Numbered from the stretch's first letter, positions 18,780 through 28,296 are shown. The stretch is 64,000 bases of DNA from Vibrio aerogenes (GCF_024346755.1 NZ_AP024861.1:1674001-1738000), one strand, 5' to 3'. Translations and numbers: made by a program. Notes: a model not told the origin generated them from the sequence alone.

Positions 18780-19589
18780 ATGAATAACGATTTGCAAATG
18801 ACCATCGCTTATGCACGGGTCAGATTTACCCGTAAAGAGCATCAAATTGCTGATTATCTGTTGGCGAATCCGGTGCCGGATAAGATTGAGCAACTGGCAA
18901 AACAGATCAATGTCTCTGCTTCTTCGCTGACCCGGTTTACCAAAAAACTGGGGTTTTCTTCTTTCAAGGAGTTTTACTACCGCTATCAGCAGCAACTTAA
19001 TGAAAAAACGCCGGTCACGGCGGATGATCAGCACAGTGCGTTGCATCATGAGTATATCAATATTATTCACCGGGTTTATGAGCTGCTTGACGGGGAAACG
19101 GCAGAGAAACTAAGCCAGGCAATCCATGCCCGGCCCGGATTTCATGTGTATGGTGCCGGATTCAGTACGCTGGCAGCCCAGGATCTCAAGCTGCGTTTCC
19201 GGCGGCTGGGAAAGTTCGTTGATATCATTGCTGATGTCGATTCTATGGATATGTACGGCCCGTTGCTGCAGGCCGGTGATTTGCTGTTGGTGATTTCGCT
19301 GAACGGGCGGAATGAGCGGCTGGTGAAATATCTTCATACCCTGAAAGAGCGGGGCGTCATACTGGTGTGCATGACGTCTGACAAAAAATCACGTATGGCC
19401 GCACTGGCGGATTATGTTTTGCTGACCTCATCACTTCACGGGGAAGAATCAACAGGTATGATTTCGGCGCAGTTACCTTTACTGATGGCCATTGATTTTC
19501 TTTATTGTCATTACATTACCCAGTTTCGTGATTCGATCGATACCTGGATGGAAACTGAGAAAAGTTATCTGCTTCCGAAATCTCAATAA
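18780..19589 (+). CDS. RpiR/MurR-family transcriptional regulator
   Basis: 269 residues. An N-terminal HTH_6 domain (KIEQLAKQINVSASSLTRFT then KKLGFSSFKEF) is followed by a SIS sugar-phosphate domain (FHVYGAGFSTLAAQDLKLRF and LLVISLNGRNERL). It senses a phosphosugar, probably an intermediate of the upstream pathway. It lies 101 bp after mngB and 11 bp before the kinase, in the same direction. In E. coli the mng operon is controlled by a GntR-type protein, so the regulator class differs here. The start follows GGAAGAAGAGA. Confidence 0.9.
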   Translation: MNNDLQMTIAYARVRFTRKEHQIADYLLANPVPDKIEQLAKQINVSASSLTRFTKKLGFSSFKEFYYRYQQQLNEKTPVTADDQHSALHHEYINIIHRVYELLDGETAEKLSQAIHARPGFHVYGAGFSTLAAQDLKLRFRRLGKFVDIIADVDSMDMYGPLLQAGDLLLVISLNGRNERLVKYLHTLKERGVILVCMTSDKKSRMAALADYVLLTSSLHGEESTGMISAQLPLLMAIDFLYCHYITQFRDSIDTWMETEKSYLLPKSQ

Positions 19590-19600
19590 ACAGAGGATTT

Positions 19601-20497
19601 ATGTTAATAGGATTTGATATCGGCGGAACCAAAACGGAAGTGTGTGTGCTGGATCATTCAGGCCATACACAGTTCAGACACAGAACACCGACGCCGCAGA
19701 CTTACGATACGTTTGTAGCCACGGTTGCAGACCTGATTGTTCTGGCAGAAAAAGAGGCTGGCGAGTCGTGTCAGCAGGTTGGCATCGGTCTTCCGGGTGC
19801 TGTCAGTCCGGCGACCGGGCTGATTAAAAATGCCAACTGTACGTTTTTAAACGGTCATGATTTGCAGGCTGATTTAGCCAAAGCCAGCGGCAAGACGATT
19901 CATATCGCAAATGATGCCAACTGTTTTGCGCTGTCGGAAGCCGTTGATGGTGCCGGTAAAGACGGTGTTGTGGTCTTCGGGGCGATATTAGGGACTGGCT
20001 GCGGCGGCGGCCTGATTCTGAATCAGCAGGTGTGGGGGGGCCGGAATGCCATTGGCGGCGAATGGGGTCATAACCCGCTGCCGGGGTATACAGAAGAGAA
20101 AGATGGCCCGGTGCGTCCCTGTTATTGTGGCCGGGATAACTGTGTCGAACAGTTTATTTCCGGTACCGGGCTGGAAAAAAGCTACCGGATTAAAACGGAC
20201 AAGACACTTGCAGCTCAGGATATCATCGCACTGATGCAGCAGGGCGATGTGGTGGCCGGTGAATGTTATAAGCAGATGGTTGATCAGATGGGCAGATGTT
20301 TTGCCGCGCTGATTAACGTGCTTGATCCGGATGTGATTGTCCTGGGTGGTGGTTTGTCGAATGTGGATGAATTGTACCGGGACTTACCTCAGGCAACCAT
20401 GCCATATCTGTTTACAGATGTCGCAGAGTTATGTTTTAAGAAAGCAGAATATGGAGACAGCAGCGGAATTCGCGGCGCGGCGTGGCTGGGACGCTGA
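19601..20497 (+). CDS. ROK-family sugar kinase (Mak/NagK-like)
   Basis: 298 residues. GFDIGGTKTE at the N terminus is the ATP phosphate-binding loop. GAILGTGCGGG and GGEWGHNPLP follow, then the ROK zinc motif CYCGRDNC with CVEQFISG, and a C-terminal VIVLGGGLSN. All catalytic features are intact. Closest in look to fructokinase/mannokinase Mak and NagK. In this operon it may phosphorylate free mannose or fructose; that is inference. The SD is GAGGA, and the gene ends at a terminator hairpin. Confidence 0.88.
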   Translation: MLIGFDIGGTKTEVCVLDHSGHTQFRHRTPTPQTYDTFVATVADLIVLAEKEAGESCQQVGIGLPGAVSPATGLIKNANCTFLNGHDLQADLAKASGKTIHIANDANCFALSEAVDGAGKDGVVVFGAILGTGCGGGLILNQQVWGGRNAIGGEWGHNPLPGYTEEKDGPVRPCYCGRDNCVEQFISGTGLEKSYRIKTDKTLAAQDIIALMQQGDVVAGECYKQMVDQMGRCFAALINVLDPDVIVLGGGLSNVDELYRDLPQATMPYLFTDVAELCFKKAEYGDSSGIRGAAWLGR

Positions 20498-20515
20498 TTT
20501 GATGTTCATCCGGAA

Positions 20516-20543
20516 AAAGTACCAGCCTGAATGCTGGTACTTT
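20516..20543. terminator. Terminator hairpin after the mannosylglycerate operon
   Basis: An 11-bp perfect stem AAAGTACCAGC / GCTGGTACTTT with a 6-nt loop begins 18 bp after the ROK stop. The A-run and T-run at the ends allow either direction. Confidence 0.65.
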
Positions 20544-20635
20544 GTACGATCCTACCCAAACAGCCTGCATTTTGAAAAAGCAAAGAAAATCATGGCGATG
20601 GTTGAAACCGGAAATGAACCGGTATCATCACCCAA

Positions 20636-20663
20636 AAAGCCGGTGCAGACGCAAACCGGCTTT
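20636..20663. terminator. Second hairpin, before the convergent RRM gene end
   Basis: A perfect 9-bp stem AAAGCCGGT / ACCGGCTTT with a 10-nt loop lies 36 bp beyond the RRM stop. It is a plausible terminator for the minus-strand RRM gene. Nothing else is supported in 20544-20698. Confidence 0.55.
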
Positions 20664-20698
20664 ATCTGGTGTCAAAAGGTCTGGTATTAAAAGCAGCG

Positions 20699-20938
20699 TT
20701 ATTGCTGTGCTTGTTTGACCCGGATTTTGCTTTTGTCGACACGGGCCAGATTCAAATGAGTGATGGCTGCTTCCGCTTCATCCTTCTCCGGCATTTCAAC
20801 AAATGCGAAGCCCTTTGAATGACCCGTTTCCTGATCTAAAACCAGTGTACATCCGGATACTGTGCCGTGGGCAGAAAACAGCGCACGGATTTCGTGCTCC
20901 TGCATTGTTCGTGCGAGATTTCGAACTAAAAGTTTCAT
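20699..20938 (-). CDS. RRM-domain RNA-binding protein
   Basis: 79 residues, a single RNA-recognition motif. RNP2 is LLVRNL at residues 3-8, and RNP1 is KGFAFVEM around residues 42-49 with the aromatic pair that stacks on RNA. There are no additional domains and no RG-rich tail. Bacterial proteins of this size bind single-stranded RNA and are often cold-induced. It is a lone gene with an upstream gap of over 500 bp, which could include a long leader. Confidence 0.93.
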   Translation of the reverse strand: MKLLVRNLARTMQEHEIRALFSAHGTVSGCTLVLDQETGHSKGFAFVEMPEKDEAEAAITHLNLARVDKSKIRVKQAQQ

Positions 20939-21272
20939 AATAAACCGCTTACTTCATTAAATTCGCGGTGATTGTCTCAGGTTCAACGGGATAAACCAAG
21001 TGAATGATGATCATGATGTTGCCGGCAGGCTGGATGAATGATTGCCGGACATGCTGCCTGATGAGTAGCGTGGTTTACCGTTGTGCGTGTTGTTGCGCAT
21101 TGTGTGCACTGTCATGCATTTTGTAGCAATTGGATTTCAGAGTCTCATAAACAAACCATGAACAGTTCCGAATAACGGTATAAAAAACATTAATTTATCT
21201 TGAATTAATCCCCCGCAAGGAGAGATCCTTTTTCAGTCTGTTGACTCTGACCTGATGACACAGAAATGGTTT

Positions 21273-21409
21273 AGCCAGAATTGAGTGTCCCCCCTGAAAG
21301 CTGGCTCAATGATCATTTCCGGATGTTTTTTACTGAGCAACAGTCTTTCATACCCGTCTGGCTCAGATTGACCATGAACCAGATGGGTAAAGGGTGGTCA
21401 ATCACCACC
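21273..21409 (+). promoter_or_regulatory. Structured leader upstream of the GH57 amylase gene
   Basis: Several helices lie in the 551-bp gap. AGCCAG/CTGGCT pairs 21273-21278 with 21301-21306. An 11-bp stem pairs 21351-21361 with 21379-21389, with one G-U. ATTGACCA in that loop (21367-21374) pairs with TGGTCAAT (21395-21402), giving a pseudoknot topology. GGTGGT/ACCACC (21393-21409) competes with it. The rest of 20939-21489 shows no gene. Confidence 0.45.
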
Positions 21410-21489
21410 ATAAGGCAGTACAAAACAATAATAAGACTCTGACCGGACGTGCTGCACCATACAATATGATGACCCGAAAGGAATGACTC

Positions 21490-24400
21490 ATGAACAAATG
21501 GCTAACCGTCACGGCGATGGCTTTGGCAGGTTCTGCTCAGGCAGAAATTGCCGCGACTCATATTTACCACAATCATATGCCAAATTTCTGGCCCTACTAC
21601 GATGTCAGTCAGTACGATCAATTACCCACCGGCGCCCCGATACGTTATACCTACGACGGACAGGTGGTTAACTTAAAGAAAAATCCGCCACCAAATTATA
21701 CTTTTTATATTCCGGGAAGCGGGCTGCCGATGCCTCATGATGATCTGACATCTTACTATACGCATCATGCAAAAACCGGCGCGTACCTGTCGTGGCCGAT
21801 GGATACCGCGAAGGCAAATCATGCGGCGCATCCGCTGAGCCAGACTCAGGTGACGATGTCTGCGGCGGTGATTAATAATGTCCAGAGTTTCGCGGAACTG
21901 GGAAACATGGACGGTTACAATCAAGGCTGGGGGAATTACTGGAAGGACGTCCGCAACAGTGTCAAAACCAGCCATAACTTTCATGCGCTGGAGACGATTC
22001 ACTTTGCCGGCCATCACTCAATGGGGCCACTGGTCGGGGATGACTATTTCCTGAAAGACCTGATTTATCAGAATGTGACCTTAGCACAGGATTATTTTCT
22101 GGGTGATAGTTTTACATCATCAAAGGGCTTTTTCCCGACGGAACTCGGCTTCTCTGAGCGGATTATTCCGGTATTAAATAAACTGGGCATTGAGTGGTCA
22201 GTATTGGGAAATGTCCACTATTCCCGCACTTTGCGTGATTATCCGTATCTCAATGATCCGGGCGTTGACACGCTGGTTTCACCACCGAACCGGGCGGATA
22301 TGCAAAACACCAGCGACCAGGGAAGCTGGAAGTCTCTGCCCATGTTCAATGAACAGCAGGTGACACACAACAAATTTCCTTTCGCATCCATTCCTCACTG
22401 GGTGCAGTATGTTGACCCTGAAACAGCTGAAGTATACAAGGTTGCCGGTATACCGGTTGAGCAGGCCAGTTCATGGGAAGAAGGCTATCAGGGGAGTGTG
22501 ACCGCGGGTGTGTTGAAAGATTATGAGTCTGATGCTGCTGCACTGGGGCGCAAGCAATATTTTGTGATTGCCCATGATGGGGATAACTCTTCCGGCCGGG
22601 CCGGTGATGGCGGGACCTGGCTTAGTTCCGGAAATGTGACCTACGCTGATTCCGGTGTTGTGGGGATGGGCGTTGAGGAGTATCTGCTGGCCAATCCGAT
22701 TCCTGCCGGTGATGTGGTCCATGTGCAGGATGGCTCATGGATTGATACCCGTGATTCTTCCGCCGATCCGACCTGGTATCACTGGCATATTCCAATGGGG
22801 GTCTGGTCTGGCCAGATGAGCGATTTTAATACAGCCAACGGGACGAGCTATACCGCTTCGCGGCAGCATATGGTGTCATTTGAGCTGGGTTATCACTATC
22901 TGGAACGAAATTTTGCCCTGTTGCAGGCTGCGGAGAATTATGCGAAGACAGCAGAACAGATCTGGCTGGATGATAACCCGGATTACTGGCATCCGAGTAG
23001 TGATCGGGACCATCAGGTCACTTATGACGGCAACCAGCTTAACCCGTGGATGATGTCTTATCCGGTGAAAGGGGATGAAAATAATAACTATGCAGGTGGT
23101 GCGAATCCGGCAGAACTGGGTTGGTATTTTTTAATTGCATCGATGGATTCCGGTTTTGGTTATTATGATGAGAATGTGGATGATGGCGTTAAACCCACGA
23201 TTTCGTTTAATCAATCGCTGCACTTTACCACGCCATATGTAGAAAAAAATATCAGCAAGGACCGGACCGGACCATCGGTCTGGTGGCCACAGCGATATCC
23301 TTATAATCCTGGGAGTGTCAATAACAGTAAGGCGGAAGGCTGGGCAACCGTCTATGCGGATACACACTTTGCGGTCTACACGTATGCCTATGATGTGAGC
23401 GGGGTGAAAGATATCTCAGTCAAAATCCGTCCACACAAAGATAAATGGGCCAGTCCGACGGATAAAACTTATAAATTGTATTCCCCTGCATCCCACAGTA
23501 ATGATCCTCAGGTCGATCCATCCCGGGTTGGGGCGTGGCAAAGTTATCCGATGAAAATGCGTGACCTGAGTAAAGATATCAATGGTGTCAGCTGGCAGGC
23601 ATCCGGCAAGGCAACCTTTCAGGTGGTCCCTGCTGAAAAAATCGGGAATTTGTATTACACCTACTTCAATCAGTATCAGGATCAACTGCTGGATTACTAT
23701 ATTGAAGCAACAGACAGCAAAGGCAATGTCACCCGGTCTGATATTCAGCAGGTCTATGTGGGTGCCGGTCGCTATACGCAACAGGATAATAAAACCGTTG
23801 AGGATGTGAATGGCACTATTGCCGGGACGGATGTTTTCTTTACCGCTGATTATGTGCCTGAGAGTGAACGCCCGGTCGCAGTGATTACGCCAGAAGGCCA
23901 AAGCGTTGAAGAAGGTACAGTTGTCACCCTGAGTGCGGAACAATCCACTGATCCGGACGGTAAAATTGTCTCCTACCTCTGGAATACAGGTGAAACAACC
24001 GGCACGATCACGGTGACGGTAGACAAGCTGAGCACCTATTCGGTGACAGTGACGGACGATCAGGGGAATACTGATACGGCCAGTGTCACCTTCAGTGTGA
24101 TCGGTCAGGTGGTCGCCAGCACGATTTATTATCAGAATAGCCAGGGCTGGGATAAGGTCTGTCTGCACTACAGCGTTGATGGCGGCGCCACATGGACGAC
24201 CCCTCCGGGTGAAGAGATGACTCAGGTTCAGGATAACTGGTACAGCTTGAGCGTTGAATTACAGCCGGATCATGATTTGGAGTTTGATACCAGTGACTGC
24301 AACAGCAGCTGGGACAACAACGGAGGGTCAAACTATCAGGCCGGGCAGGGTGAATGGCAGCTGAGCAGTGGCACTCTGTCTTCAGGGAAACCGGATGAGC

Positions 24401-24960
24401 TGGCAAACCTGAAGCCTGTCGCTGTGATTACGGCGTCTGCGACTCAGACAGACATCGGTGGCAGCGTGGATTTTAGTGCCAAAGATTCAACTGACAGTGA
24501 CGGGACGATTCTCAGCTATGTCTGGAGTAATGGTGCAACCGGTGAAACCACCCGGATGACTTTTGATACGGCGGGTGTGTTTACCATTGAACTGACGGTG
24601 ACCGATGACGGCGGGAAATCAGCGACAACGACCCAAACGATTAAAGTGGTCGATCCTGATCAGCCTTTTACTGCAAATCTGAAGCAGCTTTATTTCCGGG
24701 GCACACCAAATAACTGGGAGACGACAGCAATGTCACTGGTCGCGGACAATACCTGGCAGGCCGAAATTAATTTTGATGGTCAGAGTGACCAGCGTTTCAA
24801 GTTTGATGTTGAAGGTGACTGGAGTCATAACTACGGTGATAATGGCGCTGATGGCACACTGGATCCATCCGGCAGTGATATTTACACCAGTGTCACAGGG
24901 CGTTATCTGGTGCAAATGAATGATGCAGACATGAACTATCAGCTGATCGCTGTTGAGTAG
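21490..24960 (+). CDS. Secreted multidomain GH57-type alpha-glucan hydrolase
   Basis: 1156 residues with a signal peptide ending GSAQA at residue 18. The catalytic region (about 20-480) shows GH57 motifs: HNHMP (His27, His29), FFPTELGFSE with likely nucleophile Glu218, and VIAHDGDN with Asp363. After it come a beta-rich region, a PKD domain (about 794-870), a CBM25-like module (about 872-950, ending in WDNNGGSNYQ), a second PKD domain (about 974-1053) and a C-terminal starch-binding-like module (about 1062-1156, LYFRGTPNNW). It should act outside the cell on starch, glycogen or pullulan. Cysteines in the CBM suggest a disulfide. A strong terminator follows. The family is called by motif, and exact bond specificity is open. 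Confidence 0.8.
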   Translation: MNKWLTVTAMALAGSAQAEIAATHIYHNHMPNFWPYYDVSQYDQLPTGAPIRYTYDGQVVNLKKNPPPNYTFYIPGSGLPMPHDDLTSYYTHHAKTGAYLSWPMDTAKANHAAHPLSQTQVTMSAAVINNVQSFAELGNMDGYNQGWGNYWKDVRNSVKTSHNFHALETIHFAGHHSMGPLVGDDYFLKDLIYQNVTLAQDYFLGDSFTSSKGFFPTELGFSERIIPVLNKLGIEWSVLGNVHYSRTLRDYPYLNDPGVDTLVSPPNRADMQNTSDQGSWKSLPMFNEQQVTHNKFPFASIPHWVQYVDPETAEVYKVAGIPVEQASSWEEGYQGSVTAGVLKDYESDAAALGRKQYFVIAHDGDNSSGRAGDGGTWLSSGNVTYADSGVVGMGVEEYLLANPIPAGDVVHVQDGSWIDTRDSSADPTWYHWHIPMGVWSGQMSDFNTANGTSYTASRQHMVSFELGYHYLERNFALLQAAENYAKTAEQIWLDDNPDYWHPSSDRDHQVTYDGNQLNPWMMSYPVKGDENNNYAGGANPAELGWYFLIASMDSGFGYYDENVDDGVKPTISFNQSLHFTTPYVEKNISKDRTGPSVWWPQRYPYNPGSVNNSKAEGWATVYADTHFAVYTYAYDVSGVKDISVKIRPHKDKWASPTDKTYKLYSPASHSNDPQVDPSRVGAWQSYPMKMRDLSKDINGVSWQASGKATFQVVPAEKIGNLYYTYFNQYQDQLLDYYIEATDSKGNVTRSDIQQVYVGAGRYTQQDNKTVEDVNGTIAGTDVFFTADYVPESERPVAVITPEGQSVEEGTVVTLSAEQSTDPDGKIVSYLWNTGETTGTITVTVDKLSTYSVTVTDDQGNTDTASVTFSVIGQVVASTIYYQNSQGWDKVCLHYSVDGGATWTTPPGEEMTQVQDNWYSLSVELQPDHDLEFDTSDCNSSWDNNGGSNYQAGQGEWQLSSGTLSSGKPDELANLKPVAVITASATQTDIGGSVDFSAKDSTDSDGTILSYVWSNGATGETTRMTFDTAGVFTIELTVTDDGGKSATTTQTIKVVDPDQPFTANLKQLYFRGTPNNWETTAMSLVADNTWQAEINFDGQSDQRFKFDVEGDWSHNYGDNGADGTLDPSGSDIYTSVTGRYLVQMNDADMNYQLIAVE

Positions 24961-24987
24961 CAAAACGCATGTGCCTGCGACGATAAA

Positions 24988-25016
24988 AAGCCGGAGCGTG
25001 ACTGATGCTCCGGCTT
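24988..25016. terminator. Terminator after the GH57 gene
   Basis: A 10-bp perfect stem AAGCCGGAGC / GCTCCGGCTT with a 9-nt loop, flanked by A-run and TTAAAG. It sits between convergent genes and probably works for both. Confidence 0.75.
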
Positions 25017-25041
25017 AAAGAGGCGCTTTTAAACAGAGCCT

Positions 25042-26580
25042 CTATTTAAAAGAGCGCCCCATGGAAGATAACCGGTCAGATTTCTCTCTGATATCTTTGG
25101 ATAACTCTGCAACCAGTGTTGCCCCTTTAAGGTTATTCTGAGAAGCATCACGTATCTTTGAAACGTTCACATTGATCTCTTTGGCGACCACAGATTGCTG
25201 TTCGGTTGCTGTTGAGATTTGCAGCGAAGCATCAGATATATTTCCGATAATCTCTCTCAGAGAAGCAATGGCCTGACTTGTCTGTTCTGCAGCTTCTATC
25301 GAACCTGCGGCGGACTGCCGGCTGCATTCCATGGATTTGACCAGCTCAGCCAGTGCACTTGTGACCTGCCCCATGGTTTCCTGAATACTTTCGGTGGTTT
25401 TGTGTGTACGTTGACTCAGGGAGCGGACTTCATCTGCCACAACAGCAAAGCCCCGGCCCTGTTCACCGGCTCTTGCTGCTTCAATGGCCGCATTTAATGC
25501 CAGAAGATTGGTTTGCTCAGCGATTCCCTGTATCTCAGCCATCAGGGAGTTAATTGAGTCGAGTTTTTCAGATAATGCTTGTGTGGAATGGGTTGACTCT
25601 TCCACATTATTGACCACAGAACTGATGACAGAGCTGACCTGAGTCACCTGTCCGACCGCTTGATGACACTGTTCCGAGGCGAGTTGGACCTGATCTGAAG
25701 AGGTGGCACTGCTGTTGGCCACTTCTTCGATTGATGCGACCATTTCTTCCAGCGAGCTTGAAACGCTCTCGAGTTCCATCGATTCCTGTTCAACGTTACT
25801 TTGGGAGGCGATGGCTTCATCACCCAGGGAGATCGCCTGCTGTTTCATGACCTGACAACTGTCTGTCACCCGGCCCAGAATGGTACGGACTTTTCCTTCA
25901 TACATTTTCAGCTGAAAATCAGCGATGTTGTCAGGATGCTCGCTATAAACATACCGGGACACACTGTCGTATTGCGCTTTCAGTTGATCTTCATACTTTG
26001 GCTGACGGAATAACTCAGGCCAGAATAAGCCAATGAAGACCAGCGGAATCAGGATATCTGCTATCAAACCGGCGACAGTCGACAAACCGATGATTGCGCC
26101 AATCAGCAGTAATGCGGCGAATGAACGAAACTGGATGGTTTTGACCATGGCCAGCGGTGCTGTTGGCTGACCGCGATTAAGCCGGGCGTACAGTTTCTCA
26201 GCCCGGTCCTTCACCTTTGCGTCGGGCAGCGTCCTGACCGACTGGTAACCGATACACTGATTATTTTCGTAGATTGGTGTGACAAAGGCATCCACCCAGT
26301 AATAACGGCCGTCTTTGCAGCGGTTTTTAACGGCGCCACGCCAGGGTTGCCCTGCCTGCAAATGTTCCCACATATCTTTAAAGGCTGCCTTTGGCATATC
26401 CGGGTGCCGGACAATGTTATGATTTTTCCGGTGCAGTTCTTCAAAAGAGTAGCCAGCAACCCGACAGAAAGCTTCATTCGCATAGGTAATGACGCCTCTC
26501 AGATCTGTGGTTGATACTAACTCTTCATCTTTGCCAAATGTCACTTCTTCATTCAGGATGGATTGATTTCGTTTTCGCAT
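25042..26580 (-). CDS. Aer-like PAS-containing chemoreceptor
   Basis: 512 residues. An N-terminal PAS domain without signal peptide ([20 protein letters not shown], residues about 24-43; [17 protein letters not shown] next) is of the FAD-binding Aer class. Membrane hairpin near residues 150-185, then the signalling coiled coil with [20 protein letters not shown] and [15 protein letters not shown]. There is no periplasmic sensor. It should report cell redox state or oxygen to CheA. The gene is alone, convergent with the amylase gene. Confidence 0.93.
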   Translation of the reverse strand: MRKRNQSILNEEVTFGKDEELVSTTDLRGVITYANEAFCRVAGYSFEELHRKNHNIVRHPDMPKAAFKDMWEHLQAGQPWRGAVKNRCKDGRYYWVDAFVTPIYENNQCIGYQSVRTLPDAKVKDRAEKLYARLNRGQPTAPLAMVKTIQFRSFAALLLIGAIIGLSTVAGLIADILIPLVFIGLFWPELFRQPKYEDQLKAQYDSVSRYVYSEHPDNIADFQLKMYEGKVRTILGRVTDSCQVMKQQAISLGDEAIASQSNVEQESMELESVSSSLEEMVASIEEVANSSATSSDQVQLASEQCHQAVGQVTQVSSVISSVVNNVEESTHSTQALSEKLDSINSLMAEIQGIAEQTNLLALNAAIEAARAGEQGRGFAVVADEVRSLSQRTHKTTESIQETMGQVTSALAELVKSMECSRQSAAGSIEAAEQTSQAIASLREIIGNISDASLQISTATEQQSVVAKEINVNVSKIRDASQNNLKGATLVAELSKDIREKSDRLSSMGRSFK

Positions 26581-26894
26581 TCACATGACTCTCTGCTGAT
26601 TGTTCATCTGCTGATGAATCTTTTTTTGTATTGATCCGGCCGATACCTATTAGCATAGATAGAGCAAGCTGACTTTTTGTAATTAAGTTTAGAATTGTGT
26701 GATGAATAATATTTATTTTTTTATTAAATTCCTTACATATAAATTAATTGTGTAACATTATGTTTCATTTATGTGTTAATTTGAAGGCTTGCAAAATGCA
26801 TTGTTTACAAAGTTGTGAATTATTTATCAAAATAAAAACAAAAACTTAAAGGACGCTCATCTCAGATCATAGTGAATCAGCGGAGAAACCTGAC
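26581..26894. promoter_or_regulatory. AT-rich divergent intergenic region
   Basis: 314 bp, strongly AT-rich, between the Aer-like gene and a truncated HAD gene. It should hold the receptor promoter. No palindrome or reading frame stands out. Confidence 0.35.
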
Positions 26895-27086
26895 ATGAAA
26901 CACGTGATGCCGGATATCGATGGAACCCTGATTCAGTCGTATGAATTTGATGAAAAATATTCTCTGGACGCGGGCTGTGAAACGACAGGGATTGAACTGA
27001 TGAATGATTGGGAAATGTGTCCCAATGTGACGGATCGGAGAATTCTGCAAACCTTTATTCACCCAGAGCGTGTTTATCTTTCATAA
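26895..27086 (+). pseudogene. HAD-superfamily hydrolase, 5' fragment truncated at an inverted repeat
   Basis: 63 codons starting behind a GGAG SD. The beginning reads MKHVMPDIDGTLIQSYEFDE, which is motif I (DxDGT) of haloacid-dehalogenase-type phosphatases. Full members run to about 220 residues with three further motifs, all missing here. The last eight codons (HPERVYLS) are translated from the left arm of a 21-bp perfect inverted repeat, so the gene was probably cut by insertion of a small element followed by loss of the rest. The Pro after HVM, where family members have Phe, also suggests decay. No activity is expected. Confidence 0.75.
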
Positions 27087-27126
27087 CCTCCAGCAGGAAC
27101 GGCGATGAAAGATAAACACGCTCTGG
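27063..27126. mobile_element. Perfect 21-bp inverted repeat, MITE-like or IS scar
   Basis: The left arm at 27063-27083 (starting CCAGAGCGTG) and the right arm at 27106-27126 are exact complements around a 22-nt spacer. A 20-bp stretch at 59328-59347 matches the left arm with one mismatch, so the sequence is a dispersed element end. It may also act as a terminator. Confidence 0.65.
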
Positions 27127-27163
27127 TCTGTTGGCCCCATCCGTGGGTTTTGCCGGAAATGAT

Positions 27164-27937
27164 TCAGCAGTAAAAAAAATCAAACCCGGTAAAATCTTCC
27201 GGTAAAAACGGGTTATCCAGATAAATCACATGCCGGTGTTTTAAGCGGGCACGACGGATGTATTTCCCATAATGCCGGTAGACCAGCTGCGCCATTTCAC
27301 CGCTTTCGCAGCAATGTTGCGCTCTGGTATTCAATAACCGTTTCAAATCGGGTCGTAACGGGGAAACATAGAACACCAGTGGCAGCGGATAGTAGATTAA
27401 TGTGGTGGGCTCGATACACAGATCTTTTGCAATCTCCGGATGCTGGCTGAGAATTTCTTCAGCTTCATTGATACCCAGAGAGACATAATCACATTCCCCC
27501 TGCTGCAATGCATGAAGGATATCCCTGATGTTGCCTGCCTCACAGACCGGAAGGTGATTATGGCGGAATATGTCCGCGTCAGCCCATGTTGCAGGAATAC
27601 CGGCTGTTTTTTCCTGTAACAAATCCAGTGTGACGGACTGAAATAAGGGAATATCATTCCGGCGGATAATGAGCAACCGACAGCCGAGAATTCCTTCACA
27701 AACCGGGTGGGGGACAGAGAAAAACTGACGGTGTGAGAATTTCTGGTTGCCAGCCACGGTCACGAATAAATCGACACCACGAAAAAAGATGTTGGACTCG
27801 TCTTCTGCGTTTGGGTAGTCGGTCATATCGTTCTGAATCTCTGAAGGAGACTCAGAACCAGCAAGCAGATATTGCAACACATCCAGCTCATGATGTTGTC
27901 GTGCCGTTGATTTATTACCATTCCAGAAAATGACCAT
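27164..27937 (-). CDS. Solute-binding-protein-like protein without signal peptide
   Basis: 257 residues, starting MVIFWNGNKS with a very strong SD (AAGGAG, 6 nt away), so the lack of a signal peptide is real and not a missed start. The fold looks like a type II periplasmic-binding protein (ABC-type PhnD/SBP_bac_3 class): SVPHPVCEGILGC, IPATWADADIF and CDYVSLGINEAEE resemble hinge and binding strands. Two Cys pairs near the C terminus. A LacI-type palindrome (28034-28051) lies 97 bp upstream, so it probably belongs to the adjacent import regulon, perhaps as a cytoplasmic sensor. The function is not established. Confidence 0.55.
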   Translation of the reverse strand: MVIFWNGNKSTARQHHELDVLQYLLAGSESPSEIQNDMTDYPNAEDESNIFFRGVDLFVTVAGNQKFSHRQFFSVPHPVCEGILGCRLLIIRRNDIPLFQSVTLDLLQEKTAGIPATWADADIFRHNHLPVCEAGNIRDILHALQQGECDYVSLGINEAEEILSQHPEIAKDLCIEPTTLIYYPLPLVFYVSPLRPDLKRLLNTRAQHCCESGEMAQLVYRHYGKYIRRARLKHRHVIYLDNPFLPEDFTGFDFFYC

Positions 27938-28033
27938 TCTTTTCTCCTTGCCTTCATTGCCAGCAATTCGCTGTAAAAAACATCACCAAAGATCAACAGA
28001 CCCGGATTGGATCTTAGATCAAAATGACCATGA

Positions 28034-28051
28034 AAAGAAAGCGCTTTCTTT
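28034..28051. promoter_or_regulatory. LacI-type operator 1
   Basis: Perfect 18-bp palindrome AAAGAAAGCGCTTTCTTT in the divergent promoter region of the signal-less binding-protein gene and the ABC importer. The GCGC centre is typical of LacI/PurR-family sites. Confidence 0.85.
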
Positions 28052-28296
28052 GTGATATTGTGTTCAAATACGACAAAAAATAATGCAGCGCTGTTCTGTG
28101 AGGTTGTCAGGCGTATTATTCTGGCATTATTAAAAGTCATTGACTGATTGAGTATAAATATAACTTATTGTTAAATAATATTTTTTATTTTGTTCTTCTT
28201 TTCTTTGTTCAACTGTGGCAGATAACATTTATGTGATCACTGATTCGTTTTAACGAGATTTTATTTGAAGAATACTGAGAAAATGAACAGAATCAT

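Noticed and set aside
20337..20690. 117-codon frame overlapping the ROK gene end
   Set aside because: Its first half is out of frame within a conserved gene, and its second half crosses two terminator-like hairpins.
23416..24168. 250-codon antisense frame inside the GH57 gene
   Set aside because: It is the complement of a well-supported gene, with no SD and composition typical of antisense shadows.
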